This document shows positions 46,755 through 59,863 of a stretch of 64,000 nt of DNA, piece by piece. The DNA is from Sarcocystis neurona (taxonomy: Eukaryota; Apicomplexa; Conoidasida; Eucoccidiorida; Sarcocystidae). Under the pieces are notes generated by a model, which ran no database searches, was not told the origin of the DNA, and saw nothing but the letters and a program-made list of their open reading frames with translations. The stretch is taken from the NCBI GenBank assembly GCA_000727475.1, contig KL647303.1:2155366-2219365 (forward strand), read 5' to 3'. The translations under genes were made by a program, and so were the position numbers. Position 1 is the first letter of the stretch, and the number at the start of each line of letters is the position of its first letter.

Positions 46755-49700
46755 TCACGAGCTTGGAAAGTACCAAGAAAAACAGAAAGTGATCCAGGAG
46801 CCGCAGGGACAGCAGCAGGGAAAACTGCCTGCGCGGGGGAAGTTGCCTCGAAGGCACTGCAGGAGAGGAAACGTGCAGTGCACGAGAAAACTGTGGGAAA
46901 TTGTAGGTGGCGTTGCGAAGCTGCGGTGCAGCAGGCAGCGAGGAAAGAAACTTTGGATCGTTCTCGAGAGAAAAAAGCCGCCCGCGTACAGCGTGTTGAG
47001 CTGTACGTACACTGGAGCGGTGTGTGCGACACCTCGTTGGAGTCTGTGCGGCGGTACAGAGAGCGTAGCAGCACCGGGCCAGGCAGTGTCTGAGGCGCTG
47101 CAGACGGTACCTCTCCTGCAGCAGCGAGCCCGGAGCCTGGAGTTATGGCAGGGCGTTAGGTCCTGCAGCAGGAAAGTGTGGAGGAAGAGGCCAACGCGCT
47201 TTCTTTCCCTTGAGCAAAACAAAAGCTGCAGCAGAAACCCGGTGAGACTACTGAAAAGGTCGTCGTGTCCTGGTGGGCGCAGTGACTTTCTCTATTTATG
47301 AAAGACTTACGGGTGCACACAGGATAAGGAGCGAAAGGGAGGCGCTGCTGCAGAGCTGCCTGCTGCTCCACTCAGAGGTGCTGCTGCAAGGGGTGCTGGT
47401 CGTAGGGGCTGCACAGACCGCCGCTAAGCGATAGCGGAGTGGTGCGACGGCCGCAAAGACCATGCCTGTATCGTCTGCTCTTACCGTACTGTATTCCTGC
47501 TGCTGCTGCTATGCTGTAGGTGCGTGGCAGCTCCTACTGGGAAAGCCCTGCGACTGAAGTGCGAATGGTATTGCGGCTGCATGCGTGTGCGCAACCGTTT
47601 GCACCGCAGCTGACTGTAATTCTTCGTGTGTGGGGCATGGCGGATACGTGAACACGTAGCTACTGCTGCAGGAGCGGTGTTGGAGACGTCTTTGCGGCTG
47701 TGTCGAAGGGTTGGGTTTTGTTGACACGTACGTACTACTCGGATGCCGCGACCGTAGCGGCAGCACGAGCAGTGGGGTTGCCGCTGTGCTTCACAGGAAG
47801 GTGGTAGCAGCAGCCGCGGATGCAGCAGGTGAAGAAGACGCAGTTGCTACTGCAGCGTGGCAGCTGCAGGGGGAAACATTCCTCGGCGGCAGCAGCAGTA
47901 TTGGCTGCGGCGTGGTCCCTGCAGCGGAAGAAAACAGGAAGAGAAGGCAGCGGCGCAGATACGCGCTTTCTGGTGGGAGATATGTGTCAGCCGAGATCGC
48001 TTCTTGAATACACGAGTGACCAAGGCACTATTCGCTCGGCTTGCGATATAGGCCCATATATATATATATATGTATAAATTCATACCTATAGACAGTCCCG
48101 ATGCACGTCTCCGTGTATATATATGTAAAAGTAAAGTTGTCGCTTCACGCAGAGCCAAGCACATTTCTGCGTATATGCAGGTATATTTCCACATATATCT
48201 CTGAAGAGTTCTCGGAGATAGAGGCGACTGTGAAACAGCCTTCATGCGGCACCACCGGTTTACGCGGCTCGAGCGTGAACGGAAGAAAATGGCAGGAGAG
48301 ACGGGGAAAGCGGTTTGTCATCTCTGGAGTTTATCTTTGGCGTTCACATAAGTTAAATTCCTGTGGAGCTGACAGCCGTTGTGAGGTAGTATTTGTCCAA
48401 GATAAGTGGAACGTATTAACGATCAACAGGCAGTACTCTCACCGCTCGCGCAGCCGTGGACGGAGGGGCAGAAGGAGAGAGAAACCGCGTTAAGGACGTG
48501 TAACCTCGTGTCTCCACATATATGACAGGCGGGGGAATGCGACAGAGGGAAAGGAGACGGGGTGGATACACGAGGCAGAGAGAGATAAGAACCCAAGGGA
48601 GGAGGAAGACGAGAAAGATGAGAAGAAGAGAGAAGAACGTGGGCGGGCGCGACTTCACCGGAACCAAGGGAGGAGGGAGACCAGGAAGAAGGGGTCAGGG
48701 AGTTGAAGAGAAGAACGTGGTCAGACGGCCCAGGCTTTCGCTTTTTTCGTCTGTTGCCAGGCAGACAGGCTCTCCACAACACCAGTAGTAGGGACGTAGT
48801 ACACGGTGTATCCGCAATGAATTTGTCATCTAGATGTTCTATAGAATTTAGTTTTGTGCAAGGTGCGCACCAGCCGCTGAGATGCGAGCAACATCAGGTT
48901 GCTGCAAATACTCAAGCGACACAGCATAGCAGCAGCAACACCACGGCAGTGCTAGCGCAAAGAAGAAGCAGGAGCAGCAGAATGGTTCTGGTGTAACCAC
49001 CAGTATTTTAAACTGTGAGTTCACAGGAGAGGAACAGCCGCAGCTTCGTGACCGACAATAGCACCAACAGCAACCGCCTCAACGGGGCAACCGCTCGGGG
49101 GGGTGGGAGAGCGTCGTGCGTGTGGCGTGTTGGTGCTGCCTTTCGAAGTTGTTGTTGTTGTTGGCACGGCTGAAGAGAAAACGTTTGCAGCAAACACAAC
49201 GAGGAGCTGGAGTGCTTTTCTTTACTGCTGCAAGAGCAGCAAGAAAGAGGAAGCCTTTGTTACGTGTTTCCGTAGCTGTCGAGAGCGTGACCGTCTTCCG
49301 GACGTCCTGCAGCAGTCACGCGGTGTAGTCTCAGAAGGTTGCCGTAGGATAAACGGAGGGACTGCCCACAGTCCCCGGCGTAGGTGTGTGCGTGAACAAA
49401 TGTGTCTGTGAGTACGTGGGTGAACTGGTAAGTTCCATATTTTTGTAGGGAAGGATTCTCGAAGTCGATCAGACGTCTTCTCAGCACAAACAGGAGCAGC
49501 ACTTGTCATTCTAGTACGCGGTCTGTTCCCCGATGGGAAGTTATGCCTATAGTTGTGATATGCTTGAAAATCTCTTTGTCGGTGAACGAAAAAAGAAGTG
49601 CGTATTCTCCTCTTGAAAGAGTGCGCATCTCGTGTGTGCTTGCGGTCTTCTCGTGGAAATAAGCGAATCGCAGAGAAATTGCCGTAGAATGGGAAAAGTG

Positions 49701-51258
49701 GATTTTTGCGTATCCAGAAAGTGTGTCTCCCTTGGTAGCGTCCGCTTTTCTTTACAGAAGAAGCAAGGACTGACTGAAGGTTCTGAAGGGAAGGAGAGTC
49801 GTGTTTATTATACTTTGAAGTAATAAATGTTATCTGACGCGGGCGCACCTGTACGAGAAAGGAAAAAGTCGGAGGTGGTCATGCATGCCACAGTTTCGTT
49901 ATAAGTGGGCGGCGACGCAGGCGCATTCGTTGCCGAAAACAGGCTCCGCTGCGGCACTTGGGGCCTGAACATCGCATAAGGGCATTGCTGGGAGACGCTC
50001 CACTGCTCAGTAAACGCCTGCAGAGCGACGCGTTCTCTAGATTGGTATTACCTTGAGGCTTCTGCGACAAGAGGTGGCTGCCATTTTTTACGCAGAAGTT
50101 TGTTTGGTCCTTTCCTCTAGAGAGCAGACATGCTATGCTTCTGCGCCTGAAGGTGCATCCCCCGTTTCGGGCTGCAGTGCAGAGTTCGCGGATTACGTGC
50201 GTCGCTGTCTCGTGCAGCTACTGCTATAGAGTTGTTGCTGTAGCAGCAGCTGCAGCGGCACGGGGAGTATACTGAAGCAGCGGCGTATGATGAAGTGCGT
50301 ATATAAATTATGTTTATCAGCGCGCACGTATTGTTGTGCGCGTGTGAAGTATGTGCCTGCAGTCTGCAGTGTGTTTCCAGAGTGATAACATATACTTGCG
50401 TGTGAAAGTGATTCAAATATACAGAAATCGTATACACTGCATCAGGAGGAGCGCCGGGGGTAGTACAACGTGATAGGGAGGCATGTAACGAACCATTTGC
50501 ACGTCGCCATTGCCTTCTTCGAATTATTTTATTGGAAAAACATCCTATATCAGGCGCAGTGACGCATTGTAGACCAACTAGAAAGGTGGTTCCAAGCATC
50601 TCCTGGAGAAAAGAGATACACGTGCAACAGGTAAACCGCATACGAAGCGGTCTAGTGGAAGTTTGGTGGGGATCACATTCTGAATGTACTGGGAACCATC
50701 CGTGTACGTGTGAAGTCTTGTTCTTCTTCTAATGAAAGGGGGAAGCGCTGCTGCGTGTAGGGCTGGAGTTCTTGTGCGGCCGCTGCTGCCGCCTGTCTGT
50801 GACTAGGAGTATGCTTGCCCGCAGGGAGCAAAAACCTGCACACAGGGTGACAGGAAATCTGGCATGCCGACACGTGTCGCCTTCCGTCTGTGAGTGAGCC
50901 GAGGATTTCTGCATGTTGTGGATGCGTTGCAACAGTAATAACCGTAGTGCAAGTGGCAGAAACAGTAGATACTCGTGAAGTAGCGTTGCACACTGTAGTA
51001 TACTCAGGAGATTCTGTTGCAGGGAAGTAGTGGTCGTACTGCAGAAGATATGCAGTGACGCAAACAACGGTTACTGCTGTAAGAGCTGATTGGCATCTTA
51101 GGGGAATACGGCAAACTGCGAGTGAAAAGGCAAATGCACACGCGTGGTGTAGCGCGGCGATTCCGCCGAAAAGAATGGGTGTGTTTGTCGAAGTCTGTTT
51201 GTAGGGATGGGGAGCGGTCGAGAGAAGTGACGCTGAAACTGCTGTCAAGTTTGGATAC
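46755..51258. other. 3' flank of the PPR gene and unresolved repeat-poor sequence
   Basis: A plus frame in another phase stays open to 47301 over the end of the last exon; it looks like a shadow of Gln-coding triplets. CTG/CAG scraps persist to about 47950. From 48.1 kb the sequence has ordinary composition. A 208-codon minus frame (49848-49222) lacks an early ATG and any motif. No gene is supported. Confidence 0.4.
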
Positions 51259-51597
51259 TTGGCCTCAGTGAGTAAACTTTTATATGTCGCCTCCGAAGTG
51301 GGTCGCACAGAATTGACTGGAAACAATAGAAATTTGCATGTTAGAATGCGTAGGAGAAAATGCGGTTGGGCAGCAGAGAAGTCTGAGAGGGTTTACATCG
51401 CAGTGGAGGATGTGAAAAACGCCTTTAACAGTGGCACGAGAGCAACTGTGAATCCGTATTTCTTGAGGTGTAAGGCTTCTGCCAAAAGCCTTAAGGAGGC
51501 CAGTACTTGCTCCAACGTACGTACTGCAGTTGAGCACCTATGTTTGCATCTAAAGAGAGTGGCGTTGCGTACGGCTGTGCTTCCGTATACGCAGTGA
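51259..51597 (+). CDS. coding-like frame, unrecognised
   Basis: The open frame has balanced composition (CGWAAEKSERVYIAVEDVKN then AFNSGTRATVNPYF) and stops at 51595-51597. The first in-frame ATG is near 51343. An overlapping minus frame (51280-51537) is also open. It may be a terminal exon; no family or partner exon was identified. Confidence 0.25.
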   Translation: MASVSKLLYVASEVGRTELTGNNRNLHVRMRRRKCGWAAEKSERVYIAVEDVKNAFNSGTRATVNPYFLRCKASAKSLKEASTCSNVRTAVEHLCLHLKRVALRTAVLPYTQ

Positions 51598-52723
51598 TGT
51601 ACGTATGTGCCGGTGAAGAGCGAAGGGAGACGGCGCCACGTCTGTGCACACAAAAGGAGCGGCTGTTTTAACATTTCGAATGGACTGACGTCCGCACAAG
51701 GCGCGTTACCTGCCCAGATCTTGTAAGTCGGAGGTCAATTAGGACTGAAGAGAACAGCAGCGGGAAGAGCTAGGTACACAAATTCAATACAGTGGTCACG
51801 ATTGCTTGAACTGAGGTGTTTTACAACGCGAATCGACTGTGTTTGTTGCTGTTTTTCCAGCTCTCGTATTGGCTTGAAGTGCCGATTTTCTGATGTTTTT
51901 ACTATAACTGCGTCATCAGGTGGGGCGCCAGTCGGGCTGCAGAGCGCATGTGCATCTAGGCATGCTGAACACCTGTTCATATGCTTGGACACGCGTTACT
52001 GCAGCAGTGGTGCACGCCTCTCTGCAATGTGTGCGTGTGCAGCGCAGCTGGACCTGCTGAGCGTGAAATTTTGGACCACAGAAGCATGCGCAGCTGCAGT
52101 CGTAGGTATTTTTTAGGTAGCATAAAATGGCGATCGCGCCTGAATGTTTGGATATTCTTTGCGTATGTAGAAGAAGTAGCAGCTGCGGAAAGACAGCAGC
52201 GCCTCCACTGCTGGTCGTGGCGCATGCGGATATACCAGTGGTCTACACGCTGCCCCAGCAATGCATGGGCGGGCTTCACAAGGCTTCAAGAAAGTAAATA
52301 TTGACTGTGTGCTCCTCTTAGCTGGAAGAAAGGCATCTGGCGGAGCAGCGCACCTACGTGCGTGGTTTTGTCTGATTCCCTCAGAGTGTACGGAAGAAAC
52401 ATTTTTGCTGCTTCTCCGGCGCTAATAGGCGCCCGCATGCGAGTTGCATGTATTTTTCCTTGTGCAGTTCTGGCAGAGAGGCAACGGTGGAATTACTGCA
52501 GCCGAAAGGTGCCTTTCAGCGTCTGCATCTTTTTAGGATCTGTAGCTACGTGAGCCATCGGTTGCGTGCAGCCAGTGAATCCCCAGGTGCGTACAATAGC
52601 ATCAGCGTGACGATTGTGCTTGCAAGCGTCATCACCAATGGCGCTTGCGCTTCAAACGTGTCTATGGCTGCGTGTAACCACAGCGAGCAGACAGAAAACG
52701 TACCTTCAGGTGCACGCGTTTTT

Positions 52724-53128
52724 TTACCGCACTTGTGGCCTACAACTTTCTGATGACAGCACTACAGTGTGCACGACATGCTGGACCACCGACAGCACAG
52801 CGGAGACGCCTAATGCTGTCGTATTCAGTTCGAGTGTACAGGCTACCTTGGTGTCACTGGTAAACAAAAAGCAGTAGGTTTCGAAGTAAAAATGTAGCGT
52901 TTGTCCAGGTGCAGTAACTCCTCCGTGTAGCGATGGAGGGGTCTGCACGAGTGAGGGTATTTTCATGTCCTTCAACAGAAACAGATGCGTAGCACACGCG
53001 TGGAGCTGTACGTCTGGCAGTGCCCCACCGGTAATACTCAAAAGTGCTCTACATACACGTGCATACGTGACGAGCTGCCACGGAAGACGAAACTGAGGAA
53101 AGAACTGCTTATGCTGTAGAATTAACAC
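52724..53128 (-). CDS. coding-like exon, unrecognised
   Basis: An open minus-strand frame of 134 codons reading LPDVQLHACATHLFLLKDMK, HGGVTAPGQTLHFYFETYCF and TKVACTLELNTTALGVSAVL, ending in CRPQVR and a stop. Cysteines are spaced as in a secreted or surface protein, but no family is recognised. The exon start is unsure; acceptors near 53107 are possible. Confidence 0.35.
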   Translation of the reverse strand: MLILQHKQFFPQFRLPWQLVTYARVCRALLSITGGALPDVQLHACATHLFLLKDMKIPSLVQTPPSLHGGVTAPGQTLHFYFETYCFLFTSDTKVACTLELNTTALGVSAVLSVVQHVVHTVVLSSESCRPQVR

Positions 53129-53935
53129 CGCCGCTGCGCTGCACCAGCATCAGGAGCACAGCACATACGCTCGCTGCAGAGAGAGATGCGGATGCGCGGG
53201 TCGTCTTAACTCTGACCGCAGCCCCTGTTGAAGCATCCTCACGTGTGTGCATTCACTAGTGGGTCGTAAGTGTGCAAAACAACATGAAAGACGATATTCT
53301 CTTAGCGCGTATTTGCAGTCTCGAGCGGATACAGGTGGTCACGAGAAGTATAGTAAAAATCAAGCTACGAATCGACGTAGTGGTTCTCCCAGTCTGGCTC
53401 TACGACTTCCAACAAAGCGCACACGCTTGATCGTGCACGGTCATGTAGACGACAGGCACTCGCGGGCTTCAGCTGACAGTCGTACAAGCAGCAGCAGCTA
53501 AGGGCGTGTAAAACGGGAGCCGTGGCATTTCTGATGGTGCACATTTATCCGGCGGGTGAAAACAAGCACAAATCTACTGCGACAGGGAGGCCTCTTTGAG
53601 TGTTTATTACTGCACAGACGCAGACGCATACATACCTATATGCGTTCCCGCTCTCTAAACAAATCGAGAGCTCAACTTGTCATTCATTGTTGCGTTGCTC
53701 CCTATGAGAGCTGTGACATCCGCAGGTTGCGCCCTTTGAGTCGGCTGGCGCCACTCTGCTGCCTACGCACCGCTATCTGGTATACATGGGAAACCTTACT
53801 TAAACTTCATTGCAAGTCTGACTTCCAAAAGAGCACACGACGTTACACGTTGCCTGCACTCCCTCGCTCTTTTTTTGTATGGAGGTCGTCCATATTTATC
53901 TGTATATGTGTGTATTCAGTCTAGTGATGTGTGAC

Positions 53936-55035
53936 TCACTGCTGCAGAATGATGTGCTGCTGCGTCCCACCAGAGGAAGAGACTTCGTATCCTAGCACAC
54001 GCAGCAAAGTGCACTGTGTACAAACTGTATTCTTGGCAAAAACTGGACTGCAAATGGTTGAACCCTGCTCGACGCGGGTCCCCTGGGGCGTAGGCGAGTC
54101 CAGAAGTCGACGAGCTGCATAGACGTCATACGGAAGTCGGACTGTGTCGTACATGGAGGTCAACGTGGAAGTGTTTAGACAGCTGGCTACTTTCCAGAGT
54201 GTATGGAGGCATAAAGAAGTGCTGGTTGTAGAGGATTTTGAAAAAACCTAAGTTTACTACCACTGTGAACGTGATGTATGTCCCCGTACCACATAAGATA
54301 TATAGAGGCGGTGTACGCGTGCGACCACGAGTACATGTGTGTGTTCTGACTCGTATGTCAGTGTAACACCGCACAACCACATTAACGCATTTTTGGATGC
54401 GTGCACAGCAGTCAGTACCGTGCTTTCAAACTGTTCGCTTGAAGGCAGACACCGATTATGCACAGTTACGTAAAGCGCTTCATCCACGCCTACGATCACA
54501 TATGTATATTCCTCCCGTTAGTACGTGCACAAGTAGACAAGTAGGTGATTATGTGGGCAGCGCAAGAACAGAAGCAGAGACGCGAATCTGCAACGGGTCT
54601 GTAATATGAGGCAGGCACACTGGAAATACACGCATTTCTGTTCCTATGAGGAAAAAGATTAAATCCTCTTCAGAAAAGCAACCGCTATAACTCTGGGTTA
54701 CGTATCTCCATTGAACACCACTCACAAACATCGTCAAGACGTTCGGCGCCGTCTACGCAAAATATGCCATCCTAGCGAATGTAGAGTAGTGGGTGGAATG
54801 ACAGTATAACTCCAGTGCCGGACCTCCTGTCTTGTCATGGTAGGCACGTACGTGATAATACATCCGTACTTACACATGTGTATTTGCTTATGTATGAGCT
54901 CATGGTGATGGTGATGCATTGATTAAGCACCAGAGGAAAGGGCGTTCCTGTCCCAGCTTGTGCCGTTTGTAGAGTAGCCTCAAGAACAAAGTCAGAAAAG
55001 AAAGCTTCAACACCATCACGTACGCTTTCAGCCAT
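53936..55035 (-). CDS. probable multi-exon unrecognised gene
   Basis: Exon 1 is well defined: ATG at 55035, 54 codons (MAESVRDGVEAFFSDFVLEA, then FPLVLNQCITITMSSYISKY, TC) to a consensus donor TGT|GTAAGT at 54874. A second coding-like exon follows an acceptor at 54431 (FESTVLTAVHASKNALMWLC). A terminal exon reads RLPYDVYAARRLLDSPTPQG and TICSPVFAKNTVCTQCTLL to a TGA at 53936. Using the donor after ...LMWLC the last two join in phase. Cys-rich, small; function unknown. Confidence 0.45.
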
Positions 55036-56935
55036 ACCACCCAGTGGCACTCGCGCAGTTGCTCAGGCGTGCTCGCGCCGTAGGGGCTGGTTCTAGAAGT
55101 TTCCCCCGCGAGTAATTTACGCAGCAGGTGACAGTCAACCTGTATAGAAAGAGGAAGAAGTCGTTGTGTACGCTACACGATCTGTGTGCATACAGTCATA
55201 TTGCAAATGCCTCGCGCTTTCTTCTCCTCAGTTCATTTACTGCAATGTGCGGTGACGGAGAGAGGGCTGAATACAACCACGCATACATTTGGGGACAAAC
55301 ACATAAACATGCGTACGTACCTCTGTGCACTTACATACAAAAACAACTAAATGCACAAATCAAGTTAAGGGCTCATTCGAATCCCTCTACGAGAGTGTAT
55401 CCCAGAAGCATTTCTCCTGATGGCACAGGCAGCCCTGCAGAGCAGGGGGAAATTATAGCGTGTTTTTTTCTACGCAGGATGGTTCCTCAGACAATCTGTT
55501 CTCGCCGGTGACCTGTCGTGCTTGGACGGGCACTCTGCTAGGGCTCCAGTCTTAGGTGTAAGGCTGGAAGTGGTGTGTTCCTAACGCATGCAGGCATTTT
55601 CAAAACATATGTATAAATCGAGAGGCGTATCTCCGGGGAAAATGTGTGTGTTGTACGTACAGGTTTACACTGGTGTGTGCTTATGTTTGCGTTGGAATGG
55701 ACGTGTATGTGTATATATATATATCTAAGCAACCGCTCACGTATGCACGTCAAAGTGATCTGGTGTAGCGGTATCTGTTCAGTGCACCTCTTGAGCGGCC
55801 TTTGTGGTTCCTCGAGTACTGCAAAGACGGTACAAGTGAAATTCCAGGAAGAAGCACGCCACTAAGGAAAATGTCGACGTTTCCGTAGGGTAGGCGTTGC
55901 AAGAGACACCCGTGTACACTTCGTACGCATGTTTGTGATGTAACTGTATTCTCCACATGTGGACGGATGCCTTTCTCTGAGTTTTCATCTCTCTTTCTGT
56001 TCAATAGTCGCGGTGTGCGCGCAGGTATTTGCCCACGTCACGCGTGGTACGTATATCCTGCGCTCTGCACATGGCAGAGCACCTGCGCGCAGCAAGACGT
56101 TTATGTTTTCACGCCTTTTTCCGATCGTGGCAAAGGCGCTGCGCTTTCCAGCCAACAAGGTATGTGGACGTGTGAATCTACAGTACATACCTATACAAAG
56201 TGTATCAATTTTCACAGACGGGAACACTTTAGACACAGGCGTGAGCACACGTATAGGTCCATGTACAGGTATATACAAGTTGTTCATACAGCTGTCTGCG
56301 CTCCACGATATCTCGCTACCTGCACATGTATCTGCGTCCATATATACGTGTATGCGTGTGTATGTTGTATGTGTATCGTGGTCCGTACACAGATGCCTTC
56401 GATCAGTGGAGGATGGGCAGCAGCATACAAATGTATACACACAGAACAAAATCTGTTGATTCACGTGCAGAGAGGGTGTCCGTGTCGTTTTCGCTGTGGT
56501 CATCTTTCCACATACAACATGCTTGCAGTAGAGGATGGGGCCGGCCGCTGTCGACAGCACGCTGGAGACATGCACATCTAAATGTGTCTACGAAAGTGTG
56601 CATGTATGATGTGTACGTTGCACTGGTGCGATGTGTTTTGTGCGCGTATGTACATAAATGCATGCTCACCCGTCGATATATACATGGTGTATGTATACAC
56701 ACATGGTACAGGTAAACTGCACTATCCATACATTTATTCGCACACGCCTATGCGCGTTCTTCGGATAGTGATACATCTGTGAATATACGTATCTTTACAC
56801 TGCACGCAACATCATCTGCGGGAAGGTTCTTCTTCTATCGCTGTTCGCTCACTCATTGTGGAAAACCTTGCCAAGAAGATGCGCGCCTCCACATGCTGTC
56901 ATGTAGCGTCCCTTGTATGAAGAGTTCGTAAGCAG

Positions 56936-57156
56936 GGATAGACAGTCACATGCAAATATCATTACGAGCGGTAGCCGATCTCACATGTCCTTCACAACTA
57001 TACACGACAGTAGTTCTGCGTCGCATAATTATCTTGCGCCGTTTGAAGTGGCGTATACCACGTATTCTGGTCCAGAGGAATTTCATGTTTATTTGAGCGC
57101 CCGTGTGTGCAACGAAGTTACATTGTCTGGGTTTGTAGTGCAGCGGATACACACGG
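56936..57156 (+). CDS. coding-like exon, unrecognised
   Basis: After acceptor cgtaagcag the plus strand is open for 73 codons reading DRQSHANIITSGSRSHMSFT, APFEVAYTTYSGPEEFHVYL and ARVCNEVTLSGFVVQRIHT, to a possible donor ACGG|GTGCAC. Composition is globular; no family and no neighbouring exon was fixed. Confidence 0.35.
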
Positions 57157-59570
57157 GTGCACCCACCGAAGAGATTTGCAGGAGTACGCCTTTTTGCGCT
57201 GGTGGATGCTGCCGGTGACTCACAACACCTATACGTTCCGTATATTCCTAGGTGGAAGGGGCTTTTGTTAACGACAAACACGAATAAACTCTTGCTTTTG
57301 TCTCTGCGTGTTAGGAGGGAGGGCGTGTGTGGCTCTGGTTAAGTAGCGTACGGGCGCGTAACGGACTGTGCTTGTCCCACTCTGGGTGCGGACGGCAGCC
57401 GCCTCGGAGATGAACCAGACAATGCTGTCTCTTCTTTTGGATGTGTTCCATTCTGTACGTGGGTACACTTACATAGAGGTGTGCGACGTTGCTTGTGTGT
57501 ACACGCACACACACACACGCGTACGTTTGGAGCATCTCTTCCCCCGAGGCGGCGCATTTCTGCGTGTGAACGGTTGAAGCGTTCCTGTACAGTTTTCTTC
57601 GTAAGAATTTTTCGCCGACAGCCACCATTCTTATAGTGTGCCCAGCCGTCCAGCGGCGCTTATTTCCTGAGTTGCCGTCACCTTCGAAGACTTCGCTTAT
57701 GTTGCCGGGGTAAGGTGCCGGAACTGCCGTGTTTTTAGCTGCTCCGTGTCCTGGTCTGTTGCACTGCCAAGAGCGCCCATCCGTTGCTCTGCAGTGATCT
57801 GCATTTGCTGGGATCCCCCACTGCAACTGGTGTGCTCTTCTGCTTCTCTAAGTGTTGTCGAAACGACTACCACCGTGGCGGTGGTGCAGTTGCCCCCGAA
57901 GCACTGCTGCTCAGCGGTGCCTCCTGCTGTGGCCGCAATATCCCTCATTGCAGCTGATCCGCCGTTTGTGTTACTACTCGTTCTCCCGCCACCTTGCACT
58001 GCCGTTCTGGTTTGACGGAGGAGGCCCACCCACCTCCGTACTTCGCACACGCGTGTCTGACGCTGTGGTTGGCGGTCGTGCTACCGTTGTGCTCCTCTGG
58101 GGGTTGTTACCACGTAGTGGTTACTACATACTGCTCGGCCTTCCGCTGTCACTGTAGCTTCCTGGTGGTGCACCCTCGGAACTGCTGTCGGCCTAATTTT
58201 TTTCGTAATAATCGTAGTAGTGCAGTGTTGCCACCGTTGTCCTAGTGCTGCGGTCCTTCTACGTAAGTGCTGCACGTACAGCTACAGTGGTGCGGCTGAT
58301 GTGGCTTCTTGCCCGTTGCTGCTTCCTTGTTGCTTCAGGCGCTACAGCTGCTGCCGCTGCTGCTGGTACTGCTGTTCCCGGTGTTCTCTACCAGCTAGTG
58401 TCTCTACGCGTAGTATTGCCGCGGTTGCTCGCGGCTGCCTGGCTGTTCGTGGTTTTGCTTGCGTCGGTGCTAATAGTGCTTCTGGTGTTGTTGCTTGCAC
58501 TGCTGGTGCTGTCGCTAGTGATGCGAGTCGTGCTCCTTCGGCGCTTCATCTGTTGCTAGGAGCCCTTCTTTCCGCACCAAACTTCACTTCCGCGGCTTTT
58601 TTTTTCTCTTCCCGCTGCCTGAACTTGAGGTTCTGTCAACGTCGAGCGCAACCTCCAGCCTTTTACAATATTTCACTCTTTGCCGTGCCGTTCGTTGTAC
58701 AACAGCACCAGCACTTTTTTTTTTATCATCTCCTCCTCCGCACGGCAGGAGGGCTTTCTGTCTTCAGGCGTTTCTCCCTTGAGAGGCCGGTGCTGTCCGC
58801 AGGTCCTTCGCGCGAACCACAGTAAGTCCTCTATTTTTCCTTTCTGTAGAAAAAAGGAATAAAGTAATGAGCACGTTTGTCATGGCGGAGGGGACTTTTA
58901 TGCAATGCTGCTGGGGTGCTTTTCGCAACGTGAGTGGAGTCAGGAAGTCGAGGTGAAATTCCGTCGCTTTTCAGTGTACTGCAGTATTTCGTGTTCCGCG
59001 CACTCAAGAGCTGAACAAGGAGTCTTACAGAAGTAGAAAACACGGGGCAGCAGAAGGCAGAGATTCGGTGTGGCTGCCGCAGGCGACTGCCTTCCCGCAG
59101 CAGTGGTAACAGCACCAGCAGCAGCGTAGATTTTCCGGACATCCCGAAAAGTGGCGGGAGGGAGAGGGGGAAGGCGGGTACCACAGACACTTTCAGGAAT
59201 CGGGGAAAATACCGAAAAAGCATCCGTGCCGCCTTAACCGCTGTGAAAGGACAACGCGGTGGCACCGTGCGCCAACAACGCGCGCGAGCACAATTCCACG
59301 TATTCACTGGAGGCAAATATGACCAGACGCAAAATACGTTCCCCCATTCTTGAGAAAGTCTTCCAGTGGTGTTGTATTTGTCTGTCTGCGTGTGGAGTTG
59401 GGGTAGTTCGAGGTTTTTAGATGGCACTTCGGTGAATGCAGGCGCAGCTAGTGTGATGATGGACTGAAAGGATACGCATTCCGAAGCTCCGTGTAGTAAC
59501 TGCACAACCGTACAAATAGACAGGTGTCTTCATGTGCGTCGTTATTATGTACGTTAGAAAGGTTGTTCCC
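57157..59570. other. unresolved region with Ala/Thr/Ser-rich frames
   Basis: Between 57700 and 58560 the plus strand is rich in gctgc/gttgt triplets, and minus frames read Thr/Ser/Ala/Gly (for example GGTAEQQCFGGNCTTATVVV). A minus frame 59505-58831 spans 224 codons without an early ATG. No assembled gene can be supported. Confidence 0.35.
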
Positions 59571-59770
59571 GCGCCGATTACTGGATTTCACTGGTGTTTT
59601 CGGTGTTCTACGTAAAAGTCTTCGTAGGTTTATTTCCCCCAAATACACGTTCTGCGTGTCGTGTTTCACGGCGCCGATTACTGGATTTCACTGGTGTTTT
59701 CGGTGTTCTACCTAAAGGTGTTCGTAGGTTTATTTCCCCCAGATACACGTGCTGCGTGTCGTGTTTCACG
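59571..59770. repeat. exact-length 100-bp tandem duplication
   Basis: Copies 59571-59670 and 59671-59770 both begin gcgccgattactggatttca and end gtcgtgtttcacg, differing at only a few bases (acgtaaaagtcttcgtagg against acctaaaggtgttcgtagg). Each copy can encode a short Cys-containing peptide of the type ISP(K/R)YT(F/C)CVSCFTA. Confidence 0.95.
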
Positions 59771-59863
59771 GCACTAGTACAAGGGATCGGCCTATTTTAG
59801 TTCCCTCACGTGTAAGAACGGCAAATCTGTGGTACGAGGCGTGCGTCACGGAAATCGGTACAG

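Noticed and set aside
46447..47301. Second plus frame of 284 codons overlapping the end of the PPR gene
   Set aside because: It overlaps the last PPR exon in a different phase. The frame continuous with the PPR motifs stops at 46754.
49222..49848. 208-codon minus frame
   Set aside because: No early ATG, no recognisable motif, basic/serine-rich random-like composition, and no splice-compatible neighbours.
55370..55400. ttcgaatcc-like string considered as a tRNA B-box
   Set aside because: No matching A-box or cloverleaf arms could be folded around it; other gttcga strings in the window also failed.
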